Below are positions 1-5,111 of a stretch of DNA of 17,232 bases, piece after piece. The notes under the pieces are model-generated. The model did not search any database. It was given only the letters and a program-made list of their open reading frames with translations, and was not told where the DNA came from. How positions within the stretch are numbered: position 1 is the first letter of the stretch; each line of letters opens with the position of its first letter. The DNA comes from an uncultured Oscillospiraceae bacterium (GTDB taxonomy: Bacteria > Bacillota > Clostridia > Oscillospirales > Oscillospiraceae): assembly GCA_934565655.1 (NCBI GenBank), contig CAKTIE010000025.1, positions 1 through 17,232 of the forward strand, in the 5' to 3' direction. The position numbers and the translations under genes were made by a program.

Positions 1-305
1 GACACCTCGTTGCGCTGATAGAAGTTGCTGTTGACGATGAAGCGGTTCAGCTTGGGCCGCAGGGTGATGGTCTTGAGAAGGGCCGTCACGATCAGGTGGA
101 ACATGGTATAGGGGAAGTCCGTTTCTGTCTCGTTCTTTTTGGCAAGATAGGCGTTGATGGCCGTCAGGTCGATGCGCTGGGAGATGTAGGCCTCGTTATC
201 GCAGCGGTTGGGGTAGATGATGCCGGTGATGAAGTGCAGGGAATCCAGCTCCCGCAGCAGCCGACCATCCCGCCGGTCGCCCCGGCGGCGTTTGTATTGC
301 TCCAT
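1..305 (-). CDS. 2-oxoacid dehydrogenase acyltransferase / CAT-like protein (3' end outside window)
   Basis: Reading the minus strand from ATG at 305 gives an open frame of 101 codons that runs off the window. It starts MEQYKRRRGDRRDGRLLREL and continues through IDLTAINAYLAKKN and LLKTITLRPKLNRFIVN. The last segment is typical of clostridial proteins annotated as 2-oxoacid dehydrogenase subunit E2 or chloramphenicol acetyltransferase-like: a CoA-dependent acyltransferase fold without lipoyl domains. The catalytic HxxxD region would lie further in and is not visible, so activity cannot be judged. The start is supported by an AGGAGA ribosome site at 317-322, 11 bases upstream. There is no convincing promoter in the AT-rich 45 bases before it. 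The family call is by recognition of the N-terminal pattern; substrate unknown. Confidence 0.75.
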   Translation of the reverse strand, partial: MEQYKRRRGDRRDGRLLRELDSLHFITGIIYPNRCDNEAYISQRIDLTAINAYLAKKNETETDFPYTMFHLIVTALLKTITLRPKLNRFIVNSNFYQRNEV

Positions 306-364
306 ATGTGTGGGTTTCTCCTTTTTTATGTGTATTTGTCGTTACAGGTTGGGTGTTATGTTTT

Positions 365-454
365 TTCGTAGGGGGCGATGCCCACATCGCCCCGTCGGTT
401 TACCGGGAATGCCATCGTATGCCGTGCGGGCCGATGTGGGCATCGGCCCCTACG
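365..454. repeat. Inverted-repeat (MITE/REP-like) element, copy 1
   Basis: A 90-bp non-coding element whose ends are inverted repeats beginning CGTAGGGG and ending CCCCTACG. Each end is itself a 9-bp hairpin with a four-base loop: 372-393 (loop CCCA) and 428-449 (loop TGGG). The two arms match over almost 30 bases when one is reverse-complemented. The centre (about 394-427) contains GCCATCGTATGCC, which is also found in copy 2. It encodes no protein. The architecture suggests a transposase-dependent miniature element or a REP/BIME-type repeat; the mobilising enzyme is not in this window. Confidence 0.7.
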
Positions 455-473
455 GGTGCGGTGGTGCGGGTGT

Positions 474-564
474 TTCGTAGGGCGGCCTGCCCTCAGGCCG
501 CCGACGTTGATTGGAAAGGCCATCGTATACCGGGCGGCGGGGTGAGGGCACCCCGCCCTACGAA
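474..564. repeat. Inverted-repeat (MITE/REP-like) element, copy 2
   Basis: A second element of 91 bp, starting 19 bases after copy 1 and in the same orientation. It is bounded by TTCGTAGGG and CCCTACGAA. The terminal hairpins are 481-502 (9-bp stem, loop CCCT) and 536-557 (9-bp stem, loop AGGG). The central segment 503-535 shares GCCATCGTAT.CCG.GC with copy 1. Stem sequences differ between the copies while pairing is kept, so structure rather than primary sequence is conserved. With copy 1 it fills most of the gap between the divergent genes ending at 305 and starting at 752. Confidence 0.7.
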
Positions 565-661
565 TTCCTATCGATGGCGCATCTGGTTCCGACATCGAAT
601 ACTTAACCAAACATATATTATAGACAAAACTTCCCGATTTGTCAAATTTGCGAAAAAGCGA
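565..661. other. AT-rich spacer upstream of the ilvA promoter, no gene
   Basis: This stretch is noticeably richer in A+T than the surroundings and carries no plausible gene. A small inverted repeat, GACAAA (623-628) and TTTGTC (638-643), lies about 20 bases before the promoter -35 box. It may be an upstream regulatory site, but a 6-bp dyad could also arise by chance. Confidence 0.35.
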
Positions 662-690
662 TTGCAATCGCAGGCAGGCTGTGCTACTAT
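662..690 (+). promoter_or_regulatory. Probable sigma-A promoter of ilvA
   Basis: TTGCAA at 662-667 and TACTAT at 685-690 are separated by exactly 17 bases, about 60 bases before the start codon. The -35 box lies inside a perfect 14-base palindrome at 658-671 (GCGATTG/CAATCGC), a possible operator. A second perfect 10-base palindrome, CACAATTGTG, is at 728-737 in the leader. The -10 match is moderate; an overlapping TATAAA at 688-693 is an alternative with a longer spacer. Confidence 0.5.
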
Positions 691-751
691 AAAAGTACAG
701 AAAACTCAATAATGTATACGTCCCGCGCACAATTGTGAAGGAGGAACTGCT

Positions 752-1948
752 ATGCTGACTATGGCAATGCTGCATGACGCCCAGCGTGTACTGTCCGGCG
801 TTATCAACAAGACCCCTGTGATCCCCGGCACCGGCATCACCGATGAGTGCCGCCTGTTCCTGAAGGCTGACTGCCTGCAAAAGACCGGCGCGTTCAAGCT
901 GCGCGGCGCATACTACAAGATCGCCACGCTGTCTGACGAGGAGAAGGCGAGGGGCGTTATCGCCTGCTCTGCCGGAAACCATGCCCAGGGCGTGGCGTTT
1001 GCCGCCCGCGACATGGGCATCCACGCGGTGATCTGCATCCCCCAGGGCGCGCCCCTGTCCAAGATCGAGGCCACCCGCAGCTACGGCGCGGAGGTGGTGC
1101 TGGTTCCCGGCGTGTACGACGACGCCTATGCCGAGGCCATCCGCCTGCGGGACGAGAAGGGCTATACCTTCATCCACCCCTTTGACGATTACAGCATCAT
1201 GGCCGGTCAGGGCACCATCGGTCTGGAGATCCTCCAGCAGCTGCCGGATGTGGACATGATCATCACCGCCATCGGCGGCGGCGGACTGATCTCCGGCGTG
1301 GCCAAGGCTGTGAAGGAGCTGAAGCCCGCCTGCCAGGTCATCGGCGTACAGGCCGAGGGCGCGGCCAGCATGTATGAGGCGCTGCGGCAGGATAAGATCA
1401 TCACCCTGCCCCAGGTGGGCACCATGGCCGACGGCATCCAGGTCAAGACCGCGGGAACGCTGACCTTCGACATGTGCCGCCAGTATGTGGATAAGGTGGT
1501 CACCGTCAGCGAGAGCGAGATCGCCGCGGCCATCCTGACCATTCTGGAAAAGCAGAAGCTGATCACCGAGGGTGCCGGCGCCGTCAGCGTGGCGGCCGTC
1601 ATGTCCGGCAAGCTGGACGTGAAGGGCAAGACCGTGTGCGCCCTGCTGTCCGGCGGCAATGTGGACGTGACCATGCTGGAGCGCATCATCAAGCACGGCC
1701 TGACGGCGGAGGGCCGTATCGCCAGCTTCTCCACCGTGCTGCCCGACCAGCCCAACGCGCTGGCCACCTATCTGGCGGCGCTGTCTCACGAGGGCGTCAA
1801 CGTGCTGGAGGTGTACCACGAGCGCAGCAGCATGAAGGTGGGCGTGGGCTCCTGCCGCGTCCGTATGGTGGTGGAGACCCGCAACCACGAGCATATCCGC
1901 CAGCTGTACCAGTATCTGGCCGACCAGGGCTATACCATCAAGGAGTGA
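752..1948 (+). CDS. ilvA: Threonine ammonia-lyase (threonine dehydratase) with C-terminal ACT domain
   Basis: A 398-residue PLP enzyme of fold type II that deaminates threonine to 2-oxobutyrate, the entry to isoleucine synthesis or to threonine catabolism. Visible motifs: the PLP lysine K49 in TGAFKLRGA, the substrate loop SAGNHAQG at 73-80, the phosphate-binding glycine loop GGGGL at 175-179, and a C-terminal ACT-like domain from about 325 (PNALATYLAALSHEGVNVLEV). One ACT-like domain and about 400 residues fit the short form often called TdcB/IlvA in clostridia, rather than the roughly 510-residue two-ACT biosynthetic enzyme. The start is set by GAAGGAGGA at 737-745. No other isoleucine gene is nearby, so the biosynthetic or catabolic role cannot be decided. 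It is followed 4 bases later by the DIP1984 gene. Confidence 0.92.
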   Translation: MLTMAMLHDAQRVLSGVINKTPVIPGTGITDECRLFLKADCLQKTGAFKLRGAYYKIATLSDEEKARGVIACSAGNHAQGVAFAARDMGIHAVICIPQGAPLSKIEATRSYGAEVVLVPGVYDDAYAEAIRLRDEKGYTFIHPFDDYSIMAGQGTIGLEILQQLPDVDMIITAIGGGGLISGVAKAVKELKPACQVIGVQAEGAASMYEALRQDKIITLPQVGTMADGIQVKTAGTLTFDMCRQYVDKVVTVSESEIAAAILTILEKQKLITEGAGAVSVAAVMSGKLDVKGKTVCALLSGGNVDVTMLERIIKHGLTAEGRIASFSTVLPDQPNALATYLAALSHEGVNVLEVYHERSSMKVGVGSCRVRMVVETRNHEHIRQLYQYLADQGYTIKE

Positions 1949-1952
1949 TATC

Positions 1953-2408
1953 ATGAAGCTTGCCAACGCACTGGCCCAGCGGGCCGACCTCCAGCGCCGC
2001 ATAGCCCAGCTGGGCTCCCGGCTGATGAACAATGCCAAGGTGCAGGAGGGGGAGCAGCCCGCCGAGGAGCCCAAGGAGCTGCTTGCCGAACTGGAGAGTT
2101 TGAGCACCCAGCTGGAGGAGCTGATCTGCCGCATCAACCTGACCAACACCACCGCCCGCAGCGAAACGGGCGAGAGCCTGACGGCACTGCTGGCCCGGCG
2201 GGACTGCCTGAAAATGAAGCTGGGCCTCTACCGGGAGTTTTTACAGAACGCCAGCGACGTGGTGCCCCGGGGCCTGCGGACGGAGATCAAGATCGTCAGC
2301 ACCGTGAAGGTGTCCCGGATGCAGAAGCAGGTGGACGATATGTCCCGCGACCTGCGGCTGCTGGAGGAGACCATCCAGTCCCTGAACTGGACCACAGAGC
2401 TGCAATAA
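1953..2408 (+). CDS. DIP1984-family coiled-coil protein (function unknown)
   Basis: A 151-residue protein with no signal peptide or membrane segment and almost wholly helical heptad-like character. It has the family pattern MKLANALAQRADLQRRIAQL at the N-terminus, the central INLTNTTA segment at about 83-90, and a C-terminal stretch ending LNWTTEL. This matches proteins labelled DIP1984 family, sometimes septicolysin; no biochemical role is established to my knowledge. It starts 4 bases after ilvA, with its ribosome site AAGGAG inside the ilvA 3' end, so it is translated from the same message. The first base after its stop codon is the first base of a tRNA-like RNA fold (2409-2517). The recognition is confident; any role in RNA binding is only an inference from that context. 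Confidence 0.85.
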   Translation: MKLANALAQRADLQRRIAQLGSRLMNNAKVQEGEQPAEEPKELLAELESLSTQLEELICRINLTNTTARSETGESLTALLARRDCLKMKLGLYREFLQNASDVVPRGLRTEIKIVSTVKVSRMQKQVDDMSRDLRLLEETIQSLNWTTELQ

Positions 2409-2517
2409 GTACAGTAAGGAGCCGGGAAAAGGCGGGCGCTATCTCTGAGGCTGAGAATGAGTCCTCGCAGTATGGATGGAGCGGGCGTAGCTCCGGGGTT
2501 CGATTCCCCACTGTATG
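2409..2517 (+). ncRNA. tRNA-like structured RNA downstream of DIP1984 gene (non-canonical, candidate)
   Basis: About 109 bases fold into a cloverleaf-like shape. A 7-bp acceptor-like stem pairs 2409-2415 with 2510-2516 (six Watson-Crick pairs and one G-U). A T-arm at 2495-2509 has stem GGGG/CCCC and loop TTCGATT, giving the tRNA consensus GTTCGANTC. Immediately before it is a 5-bp hairpin with a 7-base loop at 2478-2494 (GGAGC/GCTCC), in the place of a long variable arm. A short D-like hairpin is at 2421-2433 (GCC/GGC, loop GGGAAAA). Instead of an anticodon arm there is a long irregular hairpin (2439-2475, about 11 pairs, 12-base loop). No normal anticodon loop and no encoded CCA are present, so it should not decode codons. 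It could resemble tRNA-mimicking bacterial Y RNAs, be another tRNA-like regulator, or be a decayed tRNA. The fold was done by hand. Confidence 0.55.
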
Positions 2518-2630
2518 ACGCACGCGCCGCATGCCGCACACGCGCATCAGAACAATGCATCGTTACGACCATGGCGTCGATTTCCCCGGCAGGGTGGGAC
2601 AGGGGACAAATAGCTATCTATGCATAGCAA
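2518..2630 (+). other. Transcribed spacer between tRNA-like RNA and terminator
   Basis: This stretch has no credible gene. It holds a CG-rich run (2519-2546) with repeated GCGC/GCCGCA words and a 14-base near-palindrome, AACAATGCATCGTT at 2551-2564. It may be the 3' part of a longer structured RNA, or simply a trailer. Confidence 0.3.
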
Positions 2631-2667
2631 AACAGCCCGTGGAGCGTTGCTCCACGGGCTGTTTTTA
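2631..2667. terminator. Bidirectional intrinsic terminator
   Basis: A perfect 15-bp stem pairs 2631-2645 with 2649-2663 around a 3-base loop, followed on the plus strand by TTTTT. The reverse strand reads TGTTTTGC after the same stem, so it can also end the convergent minus-strand NADAR gene. It closes the ilvA - DIP1984 - tRNA-like RNA transcript. Confidence 0.9.
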
Positions 2668-3534
2668 CGCATGTTCCTGCCGCAGGGTCTCCCGCACCCG
2701 CATGAGGGCCTTGCCCAGAATGCTCTCGCCCTGCCACAGGGCGGGCTCCTGATGGCGGGGATCGTCCAGCGGGATGCCGATGCCCCAGATGCGGTCGTTG
2801 GGGGAGCATTCGGCAATAAGGGCGTCTCCGGTGGCCAGCAGTTGGTGCTTCAGACCACTGTTCTGGCCGAACTTGGCCAGCAGTCCCCGGTAGATGACCT
2901 CCTGCCGCACCGCCGCCCACTTGGCGTCATCATAGGGGGTGATGGCCCGGCCCAGCAGCTTTACCGTCTTGGGATCGGGGTTCTCCATTACCCTGGCGGC
3001 GGTGGTGGTATCGCCGCAGCAGAGAGCCTTCTGATGCATCAGATACTGCTCCGCGTTGAGGTACGTCACGCCGTCCACGGTGAACACCGCCGGATACCAG
3101 TTGCTGAACCAGCCGTTGGGGCCGTATTCGTGGAAGAAGCCCACCACGTTTCCGGGAATGGGCGCGTCCTTCTCCGTGACGGCGAACTCCTCATACAGAT
3201 CATAGGTGCGCTGATCCGGTGCGCACAGCGTTACCGCCAGCTGGGCATCCGGATGGGCCTTGCGCCAGCTCTCCACCGCCACCAGCGCCGCCGGGACAGC
3301 GAACTGGGGCGGCCAGCCGCCCTCCGCGCCCAGCGTGGGGATGGCCACGCTGCCATAGCCGCCGGAGAGGGCCGCGTTCAGCACCTGATGATAGCACGCG
3401 GTCAGCGCCGCCGTTTCGTGGGGATGGCCGTCATATACCGGCGGCGTTACCGGAATGCCGCCGCGGCGCGCGGTGTCCGCATAACAGGCACAGCCCGCCT
3501 GCGGGGCGCTGCCCAAAGAGAAGGAAAGCTTCAT
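2665..3534 (-). CDS. Macro-like domain fused to NADAR domain, ADP-ribose-related protein
   Basis: A 289-residue cytoplasmic protein. Residues about 130-287 are a NADAR domain (YbiA/RibX-like): GWFSNWYPAVFTVDG at 141-155, NAEQYLMHQKA at 160-170, and SPNDRIWGIG at 244-253. NADAR proteins bind or hydrolyse ADP-ribosyl-type N-glycosidic bonds, and some remove ADP-ribose from guanine. Residues about 35-118 look like the second half of a macrodomain, with GSVAIPTLG at 61-69 and a following helix/strand pattern. The usual N-terminal half, including the glycine-rich ADP-ribose loop, appears to be missing, so this part may be a degenerate or partner-binding module. The start at 3534 is supported by AGGAGGT at 3541-3547; an upstream in-frame ATG is less likely because it has no such site and would span the promoter. 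It stands alone between a bidirectional terminator and divergent promoters. Confidence 0.82.
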   Translation of the reverse strand: MKLSFSLGSAPQAGCACYADTARRGGIPVTPPVYDGHPHETAALTACYHQVLNAALSGGYGSVAIPTLGAEGGWPPQFAVPAALVAVESWRKAHPDAQLAVTLCAPDQRTYDLYEEFAVTEKDAPIPGNVVGFFHEYGPNGWFSNWYPAVFTVDGVTYLNAEQYLMHQKALCCGDTTTAARVMENPDPKTVKLLGRAITPYDDAKWAAVRQEVIYRGLLAKFGQNSGLKHQLLATGDALIAECSPNDRIWGIGIPLDDPRHQEPALWQGESILGKALMRVRETLRQEHA

Positions 3535-3559
3535 GTTCAGACCTCCTGTGTTTTTGCCC

Positions 3560-3588
3560 ATTCTATCATATTGCCGGGGAAATCGCAA
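3560..3588 (-). promoter_or_regulatory. Promoter of the macro/NADAR gene
   Basis: On the minus strand, TTGCGA (3583-3588) and TAGAAT (3560-3565) are spaced by 17 bases and sit 26 bases before the start codon. It is divergent from, and does not overlap, the plus-strand promoter at 3598-3626. Confidence 0.65.
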
Positions 3589-3597
3589 CGCCGCGCC

Positions 3598-3626
3598 TTG
3601 CCCTTTTCGCAGAAAGATGGTATGAT
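3598..3626 (+). promoter_or_regulatory. Promoter of the C39-like/cupin unit
   Basis: TTGCCC (3598-3603) and TATGAT (3621-3626) are separated by 17 bases and placed 26 bases before the ATG at 3653, just upstream of the ribosome site AAGGAGG. Confidence 0.65.
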
Positions 3627-3652
3627 ACAGAAAAACGCAAGGAGGCGCCGCC

Positions 3653-4189
3653 ATGGACATTCCCGCCCGCTGCCGTGACGAGGACGGCTATCTGATCCGC
3701 CAGAGCCTGATGACCGATATCCCCTACGGCTGCCGCACGGTGGCAAAGCAGGGCTGCGGCTTTATGGCGGTGTATAACGCCGCCCGTTACTTTGCCCAGC
3801 CGGTCACCGAGACGGAGGTCTGGCAATTTTTCCATGAGCGGGTGTTCCTGCGGGGCGTGATGGGCACTACCATCGGCCATGTCTGCCGTGGCGTGTACCG
3901 CTTCGGCATGAAGGTCACCGGCCTGCGCTACCGGGATCTGAAGAACGCCAGGGCCGGTATCCTGTGGTATCATACCGGCCGCTCCCGCCACTATGTGCTG
4001 GTGTGCCGGTGCGGGGACGGACGCTACGCCTTCCCCAATTCCTCCGCGCCGGGGCCTATGAGCTTTCCGGACTTTTACAATAAGTATGTCAAGCATCTGC
4101 GCCTGCCGCCGCTGCATATCGACCTGCCCATTATGTTCACCGTAACGGTGGACAAGCGGGATAAGCGCGGGCGGCACGGCAGAAAATAG
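3653..4189 (+). CDS. C39-like papain-fold cysteine peptidase-like protein
   Basis: A 178-residue soluble protein with no signal peptide. It carries the signs of a papain-like (peptidase C39-like) fold: a candidate nucleophile C35 in KQGCGFMAVYNAA at the start of a helix, a central helix region GVMGTTIGHVCRGV at 68-81, H113 in RSRHYVLV, and N129 in YAFPNS. The Cys-His-Asn spacing suits this superfamily. The family is assigned by pattern, not by a named close relative. Substrate unknown; it could be a peptidase, amidase or transglutaminase-like enzyme. A basic tail (KRDKRGRHGRK) ends the protein. The start is fixed by AAGGAGG at 3640-3646. A cupin gene follows after 23 bases, so the two are probably cotranscribed. 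The C-terminal half of the XRE regulator at 7152 looks like a distant relative with the cysteine lost. Confidence 0.6.
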   Translation: MDIPARCRDEDGYLIRQSLMTDIPYGCRTVAKQGCGFMAVYNAARYFAQPVTETEVWQFFHERVFLRGVMGTTIGHVCRGVYRFGMKVTGLRYRDLKNARAGILWYHTGRSRHYVLVCRCGDGRYAFPNSSAPGPMSFPDFYNKYVKHLRLPPLHIDLPIMFTVTVDKRDKRGRHGRK

Positions 4190-4212
4190 GAAAAACAACA
4201 GGAGGTACGATC

Positions 4213-4536
4213 ATGTATAAGAATATTGCCAAGAAGGAAAAGCTGCTGCTGAAGGATCTGGTGGCCTATCAGGAGGGTCAGGTGGTCAGCAAGACGCTGG
4301 TGCAGAACGAGCTGATGAGCGTTACCGTATTCTCCTTTGACCGGGATGAGGAGATCTCCACCCACGCCAGCGGCGGCGACGCCATGGTGACGGTGCTGGA
4401 GGGCGTCGGACGCTTTACCGTGGGCGGCGACGTATTCGTGCTGACCGAGGGCGAAACGCTGGTGATGCCCAAGGACGTGCCCCACGCCGTCTATGGACAG
4501 GAGCGCTTCAAGATGCTGCTGACGGTGTCGTTCTGA
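4213..4536 (+). CDS. Small single-domain cupin protein
   Basis: A 107-residue cupin barrel. The two cupin motifs are recognisable: motif 1 around THASGGDAMVTVLEG (H51, E63) and motif 2 in MPKDVPHAVYG (H91). The first motif has one histidine instead of the usual HxH, so the metal site, if any, is altered. The glycines and strand pattern (GRFTVGGDVFVLTEGET) are typical. Such stand-alone cupins bind metal and small ligands or act as simple isomerases and dioxygenases; the ligand here is unknown. The ribosome site AGGAGGT lies just upstream. It is the last gene of the unit begun by the C39-like gene and is followed immediately by a strong terminator. Confidence 0.85.
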   Translation: MYKNIAKKEKLLLKDLVAYQEGQVVSKTLVQNELMSVTVFSFDRDEEISTHASGGDAMVTVLEGVGRFTVGGDVFVLTEGETLVMPKDVPHAVYGQERFKMLLTVSF

Positions 4537-4541
4537 AAAAG

Positions 4542-4581
4542 TATAAAAATAACGGGCCGAAAACGGCCCGTTATTTTTATA
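4542..4581. terminator. Strong intrinsic terminator after cupin gene
   Basis: An 18-bp stem pairs 4542-4559 with 4564-4581 around an AAAA loop. It has a GC-rich core (AACGGGCCG) flanked by A and T runs, so it can work on either strand. It separates the cupin gene from the marR promoter only 9 bases later. Confidence 0.92.
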
Positions 4582-4589
4582 AAGTCCTC

Positions 4590-4618
4590 TTGACAAATGT
4601 CTGAAATCGGACTATACT
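4590..4618 (+). promoter_or_regulatory. Near-consensus promoter of marR-MATE operon
   Basis: A perfect TTGACA (4590-4595), a 17-base spacer and TATACT (4613-4618) form a strong sigma-A promoter, 37 bases before the start codon. The spacer and the -10 box fall inside the inverted repeat described at 4599-4639, so repressor binding there would block polymerase. Confidence 0.88.
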
Positions 4619-4639
4619 GCGAAAGTCCGATTTCAGACA
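4599..4639. promoter_or_regulatory. Operator: perfect 16-bp inverted repeat, likely MarR site
   Basis: TGTCTGAAATCGGACT (4599-4614) is repeated exactly as its reverse complement at 4624-4639, with 9 bases between. Each arm also has partial internal symmetry (TCNGA-AA-TCNGA), so each could hold one MarR dimer. The left arm covers the promoter spacer and the right arm the expected transcription start. The position directly before the marR gene implies autoregulation; the effector is unknown. Confidence 0.85.
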
Positions 4640-4655
4640 AACGGAGGAAAGGCGA

Positions 4656-5108
4656 ATGGAGCAGCGCGGCGCGTTGACGGCATATAACGAGCTTTATAAG
4701 GAACAGGATGACCTGTACCGGGCGGCGGCCCGCGGCTTCTGCCTGTCGGACTGCGCCTTCTGGGTGCTGTACGCCCTGCGGGAGGCGGAGCGTCCCATGA
4801 CACAGAGCGATGTGTGCGCCGCCGTGTACCAGCCCAAGCAGACGGTACATTCCGCTCTGAAAAAGCTGATCGGGGAAGGCTGTCTCCGGCTGGCGGAGGG
4901 CCGCGACCGCCGCAGCAAGTATCTGGTGCTGACGGAGCAGGGCGAGGCGCTGGTCCGCCGCACCGTGGATCCGGTGATGGCGGCGGAGACGGCGGCCATG
5001 GACACGCTGACGGAAGCGGAGCGGACACAGTTTCTCTCCCTGTGCCGCCGCTATAATACCGCCCTGCGGCAATACCTGCCCCGCGCTGTGGAACAAGACA
5101 AGGAGTAA
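4656..5108 (+). CDS. MarR-family transcriptional regulator
   Basis: A 150-residue winged-helix regulator. Residues about 27-100 show the MarR core: a first helix region leading to FWVLYALREAERPMTQSDVC, the recognition helix YQPKQTVHSALKKLIGEG, and a wing with the hallmark EGRDRRSKYLVLTEQGEAL, where the DxR-type motif contacts DNA. Flanking helices at both ends would form the dimer interface. Its ribosome site CGGAGGAAA is just upstream. It is followed 3 bases later by a MATE exporter and preceded by a perfect inverted-repeat operator over its promoter. The simplest reading is a ligand-released repressor of its own operon. The protein shows nothing that identifies the ligand. Confidence 0.93.
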   Translation: MEQRGALTAYNELYKEQDDLYRAAARGFCLSDCAFWVLYALREAERPMTQSDVCAAVYQPKQTVHSALKKLIGEGCLRLAEGRDRRSKYLVLTEQGEALVRRTVDPVMAAETAAMDTLTEAERTQFLSLCRRYNTALRQYLPRAVEQDKE

Positions 5109-5111
5109 ACC

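Noticed and set aside
365..564. CRISPR array or coding repeat
   Set aside because: There are only two units, they are internally palindromic with non-unique spacers, and no cas gene is near.
356..2152. A 598-codon open frame on the minus strand opposite ilvA
   Set aside because: It is antisense to an unmistakable ilvA, is rich in His, Gly, Ala and Asp as expected of a GC-rich shadow frame, crosses the non-coding repeats, and has no ribosome site or recognisable domain.
2409..2517. A canonical tRNA gene, including selenocysteine tRNA
   Set aside because: The T-arm and acceptor stem fit, but there is no 7-base anticodon loop with the normal flanking T, the D-arm is short, no CCA is encoded, and the long irregular hairpin does not match the selenocysteine tRNA layout. 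It is kept only as a tRNA-like RNA.
2620..3678. A 352-codon plus-strand frame opposite the NADAR gene
   Set aside because: It begins inside the terminator hairpin and runs antisense to the NADAR domain, whose motifs are clear on the other strand.
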